A stretch of 7,886 nt of DNA, taken from Rhodospirillaceae bacterium CCH5-H10. Its GTDB lineage: Bacteria > Pseudomonadota > Alphaproteobacteria > Reyranellales > Reyranellaceae. How positions within the stretch are numbered: the stretch's first letter is position 1; each line of letters starts with the position of its first letter. The notes under the pieces were generated by a model, which saw only the letters and a list, made by a program, of their open reading frames with translations, made no database searches and was not told where the DNA came from. Shown one piece after another: positions 1 through 4,808 of this stretch. The stretch is taken from assembly GCA_001557035.1 (NCBI GenBank), contig LSKJ01000194.1:1-7886 (forward strand), read 5' to 3'. The position numbers and the translations under genes were made by a program.

Positions 1-426
1 GGCGTGCGCTCGGCGGCGCCTTTTGCCGAGCAGTTCCTCGACGACACGATGGCCAGGTACGGGCTCGACGAGAGCAAGACGGTGCTGATCGGTTTCAGCC
101 AGGGCACGATGATGTCGCTGCATGTCGGCCTGCGCCGCGTGAAGCCGCTCGCGGGCATCGTCGGCTTCTCCGGCATGCTGGCCGGGCCGGAAACGCTCCA
201 GGCCGAGATCCGCTCGAAGCCGCCGGTGCTGCTGGTGCATGGCGACAGCGACGAGATGCTGCCGGCCGTGCTGACGCAGCGCGCGGCGCAGACGCTGCAG
301 GAGAACGGCGTGCGGGTCGGCGTGCACATCGCACCGGGCATCGGCCATGGGATCGACCAGACGGGCCTGTCGCATTGCGCCCGGTTCGTGCTCGACGCCT
401 TCAAGCTGCCGGTGCCGAAGCCATGA
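1..426 (+). CDS. alpha/beta-hydrolase (phospholipase/carboxylesterase-like), 5'-truncated
   Basis: This is the C-terminal ~141 residues of a serine hydrolase whose start lies left of the window; the frame is open from base 1. The nucleophile elbow G-F-S-Q-G is visible (Ser codon at 97-99). The charge-relay Asp is probably in LVHGDSDEMLP (around 232-267), and the His in APGIGHGID (around 331-357). Spacing and the GFSQG form fit the Abhydrolase_2 phospholipase/carboxylesterase family, small cytoplasmic esterases of about 210-230 aa, so roughly 70-90 residues are missing. It would hydrolyse carboxyl-ester (or thioester) bonds; the substrate is unknown. Its TGA overlaps the ATG of the next gene (ATGA, 423-426), which implies translational coupling with a second serine hydrolase. 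Related dienelactone hydrolases share the fold but usually have a Cys nucleophile. Confidence 0.85.
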   Translation, partial: GVRSAAPFAEQFLDDTMARYGLDESKTVLIGFSQGTMMSLHVGLRRVKPLAGIVGFSGMLAGPETLQAEIRSKPPVLLVHGDSDEMLPAVLTQRAAQTLQENGVRVGVHIAPGIGHGIDQTGLSHCARFVLDAFKLPVPKP

Positions 427-1643
427 AGGAAGGTATCTGCCGTCCGGGTTTCGAGCGTGTCGCCGAAGCCTTCGAAAAGAATTTCAAGGACAAGGGCGAG
501 ATCGGCGCCTCGGTCTGCCTGACGGTGGGCGGCGAGACGGTCGTCGACCTGTGGGGCGGTGTCGCCGATCCAAAGACGAAGGCGCCGTGGACGCGCGACA
601 CGGTGAGCATCGTCTTCTCCTGCACAAAGGGCGCGACGGCCTTGTGCGCGCATGTGCTGGCCAGTCGCGGCCAGCTCGACCTCGATGCACCGGTCAGCGA
701 GCTGTGGCCGGAGTTTGCGCAGCAGGGCAAAGACCGCGTGACGACGCGCATGATGCTCGACCATTCCTCCGCCGTGCCCGCCGTGCGCGCACCGGTGAAG
801 GACGACGGACCTTACGACTGGGCCTACATGACGGAACGGCTGGCGGCGGAGGTCCCGTTCTGGGAGCCGGGAACGCGCAACGGCTATCACGGCTTCACCT
901 TCGGCTGGACGGTCGGCGAGATGGTGCGGCGCGCCTCGGGCAAGTCGCTGGGCGCCTTCTTCCGCGAGGAGATCGCGGGCCCGCTGGGCCTCGATTTCTG
1001 GATCGGCCTGCCCGAGGAGATCGAGCCGCGCGTCGCGCCGATCGTGCCGCATGTCTACAAGGCCGCCGACGCGGTGACGCCCTTCATGCGCGATCTCGCG
1101 ACCAACAAGGAATCGGTGGCCGCGCTGTTCTATTTCAACAATGGCGCCTGGCGCTCCGGCGGCGCCAACAGCCGCGCGGGCCATGCCGCCGAAATCGGCG
1201 CGGCCAACGGAATCACCAACGCGCGCGGGCTGGCCGGCATGTACGCCCCGTTGGCGAACGGCGGCGGCGACCTGGTCGATGCCACGACGCTCTCGCGCAT
1301 GGGCGAGGTCTCGATGGCGACGCACGACGACGTTACGCTCCGCATCCCCACGCGCTTCGCTCTGGGCTTCATGAAATCGATGGACAACCGCAAGCGCAGC
1401 CTGGCCGCCAAGCTATGGGGCGAGGATTGCGACAGCGTGATCATGAGCAGCGCCGCCTTCGGCCATGTCGGCGCCGGCGGCTCGCTGGGCTTCGCCGATC
1501 CGGTGGCCGGAATGTCGTTCGGCTACACGATGAACCGCATGGGCCCGGGCCTGCTGATGAACGAACGCGGCCAGTCGCTGGTCGACGCGGCGTATCTGTC
1601 GCTCGGGTATCGCAACAAGGACGGCGGCGTGTGGGTGAAGTGA
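423..1643 (+). CDS. serine hydrolase, class C beta-lactamase fold (EstB-like esterase)
   Basis: This 406-aa protein belongs to the beta-lactamase-related serine hydrolase family (class C lactamases, DD-peptidases and EstB-type esterases). The family's catalytic elements are in order: S-x-x-K as SCTK (Ser66, Lys69), a Tyr in NGYHGFTFGW (Tyr155, followed by His rather than the Asn of true AmpC), and H-x-G as HVGAGG (His348). No signal peptide is visible (start MKEGICRPGF), so it is probably cytoplasmic, which argues for esterase/amidase activity rather than antibiotic resistance. The ATG at 423 is chosen because it forms an ATGA overlap with the upstream esterase gene; extending in frame to 375 would add 16 Arg/Ala-rich residues translated from within that gene. 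No separate ribosome-binding site is obvious, consistent with coupling. The substrate is not predictable. Confidence 0.88.
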   Translation: MKEGICRPGFERVAEAFEKNFKDKGEIGASVCLTVGGETVVDLWGGVADPKTKAPWTRDTVSIVFSCTKGATALCAHVLASRGQLDLDAPVSELWPEFAQQGKDRVTTRMMLDHSSAVPAVRAPVKDDGPYDWAYMTERLAAEVPFWEPGTRNGYHGFTFGWTVGEMVRRASGKSLGAFFREEIAGPLGLDFWIGLPEEIEPRVAPIVPHVYKAADAVTPFMRDLATNKESVAALFYFNNGAWRSGGANSRAGHAAEIGAANGITNARGLAGMYAPLANGGGDLVDATTLSRMGEVSMATHDDVTLRIPTRFALGFMKSMDNRKRSLAAKLWGEDCDSVIMSSAAFGHVGAGGSLGFADPVAGMSFGYTMNRMGPGLLMNERGQSLVDAAYLSLGYRNKDGGVWVK

Positions 1644-1653
1644 CCAAGCCTTG

Positions 1654-1781
1654 CCTCCCCATTCAAATGGGGAGGTGTCAGCGTCTGACGCTGACGGAGG
1701 GGTCAAACGCCCCGCGACGCTCCGAATTCATTACCCCTCCGCCCGCGATGACGCGGGCACCTCCCCATCTGAATGGGGAGG
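1654..1781. repeat. mirror-symmetric pair of REP-like hairpin elements
   Basis: Nearly the whole gap between the hydrolase and MFS genes is one composite inverted repeat. Each end is a perfect 9-bp hairpin (cctccccat / atggggagg) with a 4-nt loop: 1654-1675 (loop tcaa) and 1760-1781 (loop ctga). The outer 24 nt (1654-1677 and 1758-1781) are reverse complements with one mismatch. Inside lie a second hairpin on the left (tcagcgtc, 1-nt loop, gacgctga; 1678-1694) and on the right (cccgcg, atga loop, cgcggg; 1742-1757), then cggaggggt (1695-1703) facing acccctccg (1733-1741). This is the architecture of two head-to-head REP-like units (BIME-like). Similar CCTCCCC/GGGGAGG elements are familiar to me from alphaproteobacterial intergenic regions, but copy number cannot be seen here. 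It may also act as a transcription attenuator; no T-tract follows either hairpin. Confidence 0.85.
1775..1781 (+). promoter_or_regulatory. GGGGAGG Shine-Dalgarno inside the repeat's terminal hairpin
   Basis: The 3' arm of the right-hand repeat hairpin ends in ggggagg, a good anti-16S match. It lies 7 nt before the GTG at 1789 but only 1 nt before the GTG at 1783, so it favours 1789 as the MFS start. If the hairpin forms in mRNA, the site would be sequestered. Confidence 0.6.
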
Positions 1782-1788
1782 CGTGCCC

Positions 1789-3093
1789 GTGATCCCCGTC
1801 TTCCGCCCGCTAAAAGATCCCGGCGTCGCCACCATCTGGTCGGGGCTCGCCGCCTCGACCATCGGTGAGGATCTGTTCCGCGTGGCCGTGGTGTGGATCG
1901 CGGCCGAGCAGATCGGCAATGCCGCGGGCTACGTCAACGCCACGCAATATGGTGCGATGCTGGTGGTCGGCCTGCTGGGCGCCTCGGCCTTCGACCGCTG
2001 GCGCGCCGACCGCGCCATGATCGGCTCCAAGTATGCGAGCGCGGTGCTGGCGATCCTGCCGGTGCTCGGCTTCTACATCTGGGGCGTCTCGATCCCGCTC
2101 CTGATCGTGTCCGTGATGGGCCTCGCGGCGATGCGCATGGTCTTCACGCCGGCGCTGCAGTCGGCCGTGCCCGTACTGGTCACGAACCGCGACGCCATGC
2201 AGGCGATCAACGGCCTGTTCGACGCGACGTGGCGGCTCGCCCGCCTGATCGGGCCGATGATGGCGGCGGTGCTGAACACGCTGCTGCCGGTGATCCACTT
2301 CCTGTCGATCACGGCCGTCGGCTTCGTGCTGTCGGCCGTGGCGGTCTGGGCGGTGCGCGACCGGCTCTACGACCCGGCCTACAAGCCGCGTCCCGGCCGC
2401 GGCGGCTGGCGTGGCGCCTGGGACGCGCTGCTCGACGGTGCGCGGCTGATGCTGCGCGAGCGGCGGATGGGCGCGCTGCTGATGATCAACGCCTTCGCCA
2501 ACGGGCCGTGGAGCGTGGCGCTGCAGCTCTGCATCGCGCTGATGGTGGTGGAGCACGACCCGCACCTGTTCGGTCTGCACGGGCTCGCGTCGCTCGGCAT
2601 GATCGTCGGCGCCTGCGGCGTGGGCGACGTGGCCGGTAACCTGGTGGCCGGCAGCGTTCGCTTCCGCCGCCCGCTCTCCACCATGTTCCTGGGTTACGTC
2701 GCCATGGGCAGCGGCTTCGCGCTGATCGCGCTGTCGGCCTGGGGCCTCGACAATCCCTACAAGCTGCCGGCCATGATGCTGTCGGGCCTGATCGCGGGCT
2801 TCGGCGGGCCGTTCTTCTTCATCCCGATGATCACCCGCATGCAGACCGTGTTCCGCGGCGCCGAGATCGCCCGCGTCTTCCGGCTGCGGCTCGCCGTCAT
2901 GGCGGGCTCGATGCTGGTGTTCAACGTCGCGGCGACACCGATGTTCGACCTGATCGGTCCGACCCACACCGAGTTCTGGTTCGGACTGCTCCTGCTGGCG
3001 CTGGGCATCGCCGGCTGGCTCTATTGCTGGCGTGTCGAGAACCGCGAAGCAGCCGGCGCCGCCGCTTCAGCCCAGCAACGGCACGTGCCGTGA
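1789..3093 (+). CDS. MFS transporter (12-TM, EntS/DHA3-type exporter-like)
   Basis: This 434-aa integral inner-membrane protein looks like a proton-coupled major facilitator exporter. Hydrophobic segments lie at roughly residues 14-40, 50-68, 82-101, 103-122, 150-168, 170-189, 228-254, 262-290, 298-318, 327-350, 366-385 and 396-414. A long basic loop (about 190-228) divides the two six-helix halves. Residues 69-77 (DRWRADRAM) match the MFS motif-A loop between TM2 and TM3. The LFRVAVVW and RDAMQAINGL stretches resemble the MFS_3/EntS branch. GTG at 1789 is chosen for its 7-nt spacing from a GGGGAGG; GTG at 1783 is the alternative. The reading frame is open upstream to TTG at 1651, but that would translate the palindromic repeat. 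Its 3' end overlaps the convergent acetyltransferase gene by 27 nt. The cargo is unknown; co-transcription with the hydrolases is possible but interrupted by the repeat. Confidence 0.85.
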   Translation: MIPVFRPLKDPGVATIWSGLAASTIGEDLFRVAVVWIAAEQIGNAAGYVNATQYGAMLVVGLLGASAFDRWRADRAMIGSKYASAVLAILPVLGFYIWGVSIPLLIVSVMGLAAMRMVFTPALQSAVPVLVTNRDAMQAINGLFDATWRLARLIGPMMAAVLNTLLPVIHFLSITAVGFVLSAVAVWAVRDRLYDPAYKPRPGRGGWRGAWDALLDGARLMLRERRMGALLMINAFANGPWSVALQLCIALMVVEHDPHLFGLHGLASLGMIVGACGVGDVAGNLVAGSVRFRRPLSTMFLGYVAMGSGFALIALSAWGLDNPYKLPAMMLSGLIAGFGGPFFFIPMITRMQTVFRGAEIARVFRLRLAVMAGSMLVFNVAATPMFDLIGPTHTEFWFGLLLLALGIAGWLYCWRVENREAAGAAASAQQRHVP

Positions 3094-3678
3094 GCAGTCC
3101 CGCGGCAGGATGCCGGTGAGGCGCGGATCGGGGAACACTTCGACCTGGAAAGCGTAGGGCACGAAGCCGGAGCGCCGGTAGAAGTCCAGCGCCGCGGGAT
3201 GGTCGAGCGTGCAGGTATGCACCCAGAACCGACGGATCGGCCGCGCCCAGGCCCGTGCGATCGCCTCGTTCATCAGGGTCCGCCCGACGCCGGTCCCGAC
3301 CATGTCGGCCGTGACGCCGAAGAAAGACAGCTCACATTCCCCGGGCTGGCTGAAATCGAGTTCGAGAATCCCGGCATCCCGCCCGTCCTTGCGCAGCGCC
3401 ATGAACTCCACCTGCGGATTATCGAGGATCGCCTGCAGCTTCTCGTCCGCCATCACCAGGCGCGAGAACCACAGCCAGTCCGTCCCTACCGCGCGGTAGA
3501 GCGCGCGATAGGCAGCAACCGTTCGCGTGAGCGGCTCCAAGGCGAGACCTGCGGGAAACGGATGCGTCGACCGTGCCGGCGGACGGGCCCGCATCTCGAG
3601 GCTCGTGACGACCGTGGCGACATGGCCGGGCGGAACGGCGGAATAGCCGGGCGGAAGGACAGGATTTGTTGGGTTCAT
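3067..3678 (-). CDS. GNAT family N-acetyltransferase
   Basis: This 203-aa soluble acetyl-CoA-dependent acetyltransferase has the acceptor-selecting, Pro-rich N-terminal half first and the acetyl-CoA fold at the C-terminus. Visible GNAT features are the beta4 strand ELSFFGVTADM (about 116-126), the pyrophosphate-binding loop V-G-T-G-V-G-R (127-133) with its following helix LMNEAIARAW, and the terminal beta-alpha signature HPAALDFYRRSGFVPY (160-175). The ATG at 3678 starts a normal-length protein. An in-frame TTG at 3768 would add 30 residues and overlap the stop of the upstream nucleotidyltransferase (TTGA), but that extension has no domain-like content. No clear Shine-Dalgarno sequence precedes 3678. 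It is convergent with the MFS gene, so the two mRNAs share 27 nt of antisense overlap. The acceptor is unknown; it may be a small-molecule amine or a protein N-terminus. Confidence 0.85.
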   Translation of the reverse strand: MNPTNPVLPPGYSAVPPGHVATVVTSLEMRARPPARSTHPFPAGLALEPLTRTVAAYRALYRAVGTDWLWFSRLVMADEKLQAILDNPQVEFMALRKDGRDAGILELDFSQPGECELSFFGVTADMVGTGVGRTLMNEAIARAWARPIRRFWVHTCTLDHPAALDFYRRSGFVPYAFQVEVFPDPRLTGILPRDCSRHVPLLG

Positions 3679-3764
3679 GCTGGAGTCTGATTTGCCGATC
3701 TCGTCCGAGCAATGGAAGTCACTGATGTCCGGAGATGAAGCCAGGGAAACGACAGCCACTCCGA
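3679..3764. other. short spacer between the nucleotidyltransferase stop and the GNAT start
   Basis: These 86 nt separate two same-strand (-) genes. I see no hairpin with a T-tract and no convincing -35/-10 pair. The gap is short enough for read-through from the nucleotidyltransferase unit into the acetyltransferase gene. Confidence 0.5.
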
Positions 3765-4421
3765 TCAAACAGCGCGAAGAAGGGCTCTGGCATCATCGAG
3801 AGCCGTTGCAGTTACGCCCCGATATTGCTCTTCGATAGTCAAGGCAGCAATTGTTGCATTGACAAAGTCAGGGTTCAGCCGATCCATCGCACTCAGCGTC
3901 GACGCAACGTCTTCTCGGTACATTCGCAGGGCATCGACTATCGCCCATCGGTCGAACCTCGCGGCAGCGGCGATATCGAAGATGTCTCGCGGCTTGATGT
4001 GCGCCCCGCGAAAATGGACCTTCTTGGCGATGATCTCGGCAATCGTTTCGACGTCTACATCTTCACCCTCGACCTTTCGTCGTGTGGAAGGAGTCTCCGT
4101 CAGTGGCGGGCTGACAATGAAATCTATTTCTCCGATTCGATCGAACGCCAACTTGAGAAAGCGGGCCCCATCACCTTGGTAGTCAGCCGGCATAATCTCG
4201 AACTCGAAGTCGTGCAGCTTCGGATCAAGATAGGAAAGAAGTTGAGGGTCTTGCAGGAAAATGTCGATGTCTTCGCTTTGGCGATGGCCGATTTGAAGCA
4301 TCATCGCCGTGCCGCCGCCGAATGACCATCTGTCAATAATGGTATGATCAGCATTGACCTGCCGGATCAATGAACACGCTATACGGAACAGGCGCGCCCA
4401 ATTGGACGTGATCGTGTTCAC
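3765..4421 (-). CDS. nucleotidyl transferase, AbiEii/AbiGii toxin family
   Basis: This 218-aa protein of the DNA polymerase beta-like nucleotidyltransferase superfamily resembles the AbiEii/AbiGii group, the toxins of type IV toxin-antitoxin and phage-abortive-infection pairs. The active-site signature is clear: a GGGT motif (35-38) followed by R-Q-S-E-D-I-D-I-F with metal-binding Asp51 and Asp53, and a third acidic position in GEIDFIV (Asp100). The C-terminal family signature is also present: ETIAEIIAKKV (125-135) then KPRDIFDI (143-150). AbiEii proteins are known or inferred to use NTPs to modify RNA or protein and stop growth. The start is GTG at 4421, which overlaps the upstream gene's TGA as GTGA; the next in-frame Met falls inside the catalytic motif, so GTG is preferred. 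GC content is well below the flanking genes, suggesting acquired DNA. The length (218 aa) is shorter than the ~300-aa classical AbiEii; the target is unknown. Confidence 0.82.
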   Translation of the reverse strand: MNTITSNWARLFRIACSLIRQVNADHTIIDRWSFGGGTAMMLQIGHRQSEDIDIFLQDPQLLSYLDPKLHDFEFEIMPADYQGDGARFLKLAFDRIGEIDFIVSPPLTETPSTRRKVEGEDVDVETIAEIIAKKVHFRGAHIKPRDIFDIAAAARFDRWAIVDALRMYREDVASTLSAMDRLNPDFVNATIAALTIEEQYRGVTATALDDARALLRAV

Positions 4422-4678
4422 GCCGCGAGTGGGTATGCTTCGCCCGAATACTGACCAAAGGTCCTGGCGGCGGCAATCAGCGTGGCTTCGCTGATACCGA
4501 ACGCAACGGCAAAGGCCTTTTGCAGGTCGGGAGTAACTTCACCGAAAAACGCCGACATGTGACCTGGCGCTGCCTGCGCCGCCTCTGAATGGGTCAGGCA
4601 ATAGACGAGCTTCTGCGCGTCCAGCTTTTCCCTGTACGGCGCATTCACAGTCGTAAGGACACTCGATACCGCAGACAT
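4418..4678 (-). CDS. hypothetical 86-aa protein, putative antitoxin partner
   Basis: I do not recognise this family. The small protein (MSAVSSVLTT start) directly precedes the AbiEii-like gene and overlaps it by 4 nt, the usual position of an antitoxin. Residues about 52-73 (LQKAFAVAFGISEATLIAAARTF) have the helix-turn-helix look of a short DNA-binding module: a helix, then G-I-S-E-A-T-L at the turn and recognition helix. That is a pattern reading, not a domain hit. No signal peptide or membrane segment is seen. ATG at 4678 is preferred; a GTG at 4684 would add two residues (M-W). Neither has a good Shine-Dalgarno sequence. Classical AbiEi antitoxins are around 200 aa or more with a winged HTH plus a C-terminal domain, so this would be a minimal or unrelated partner. 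Coupling to the nucleotidyltransferase supports it being a real gene. Confidence 0.62.
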   Translation of the reverse strand: MSAVSSVLTTVNAPYREKLDAQKLVYCLTHSEAAQAAPGHMSAFFGEVTPDLQKAFAVAFGISEATLIAAARTFGQYSGEAYPLAA

Positions 4679-4748
4679 CCACACAGGTTACGCCCCGCTT
4701 TGCCCGGCGACAACGGATGCAAACACCTACCAATTCACCCTTGCAGGA
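4679..4748. promoter_or_regulatory. divergent intergenic region, - strand side
   Basis: Together with the adjacent inverted repeat, this stretch must hold the promoter of the leftward two-gene unit as well as upstream elements for the rightward cluster. I cannot pick out a convincing leftward -35/-10 pair. It is a location call based on divergent gene arrangement only. Confidence 0.4.
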
Positions 4749-4789
4749 AACGCCGTGTATCTATAACGTTCAGATAGATACACGGCGTT
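4749..4789. promoter_or_regulatory. 16-bp perfect inverted repeat, probable operator or 5'-UTR hairpin
   Basis: Two perfect 16-nt arms (aacgccgtgtatctat at 4749-4764, its reverse complement at 4774-4789) flank the 9-nt spacer aacgttcag. A TATAAC hexamer (4762-4767), partly in the spacer, could be a -10 box, with a weak TTGCAG (4741-4746) 15 nt upstream; a repressor on the palindrome would then cover the promoter. The right arm ends 6 nt before the AAGGAG of the carotenoid oxygenase gene, so in RNA the same sequence would form a strong stem just upstream of the ribosome-binding site. There is no T-tract, so it is unlikely to be an intrinsic terminator. It also lies between divergent units and could control both. 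The size and dyad form suit a TetR/GntR-like regulator, but no regulator gene is in the window. Confidence 0.7.
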
Positions 4790-4795
4790 ACCCAG

Positions 4796-4801
4796 AAGGA
4801 G
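4796..4801 (+). promoter_or_regulatory. Shine-Dalgarno AAGGAG fixing a GTG start
   Basis: A full AAGGAG lies 7 nt before the GTG at 4809. It makes the GTG the likely start of the carotenoid oxygenase, since no ATG is nearby in frame. Confidence 0.85.
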
Positions 4802-4808
4802 ACTTCCC

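Noticed and set aside
423..1643. Antibiotic-resistance beta-lactamase
   Set aside because: No export signal and Tyr-His instead of Tyr-Asn at the second motif; an EstB-like esterase is more likely.
1654..1781. CRISPR array or insertion-sequence ends
   Set aside because: Only two inverted copies with no regular spacers, and no transposase gene between or beside them; the hairpin composition fits a REP-like element.
1651..1788. N-terminal extension of the MFS protein back to TTG 1651
   Set aside because: It would translate the palindromic repeat into a Pro/Ser-rich leader; MFS proteins normally begin just before TM1, as with GTG 1789.
347..1792. 481-codon + strand open frame overlapping the beta-lactamase-fold gene
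   Set aside because: Arg/Gly-rich shadow frame running through the repeat; the overlapping frame has clear SxxK and HxG motifs.
1810..2967. 385-codon - strand open frame opposite the MFS gene
   Set aside because: His/Arg/Gln/Asp-rich composition without hydrophobic cores; it is the antisense shadow of the transporter.
3067..3678. GNAT gene as a TacT-type toxin belonging to the neighbouring toxin-like unit
   Set aside because: GNAT toxins are about 160-180 aa with a small RHH (DUF1778) antitoxin immediately upstream; here the upstream gene is a nucleotidyltransferase and the GC content matches the backbone.
3679..3768. N-terminal extension of the GNAT protein to TTG 3768 (TTGA overlap with the nucleotidyltransferase stop)
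   Set aside because: The overlap is suggestive of coupling, but the 30 extra residues have no domain character and an ATG at 3678 gives a normal-length protein.
4749..4789. Intrinsic terminator for one of the flanking units
   Set aside because: No T-tract on either strand, the stem is mixed AT/GC, and it lies between divergent gene starts, not after gene ends.
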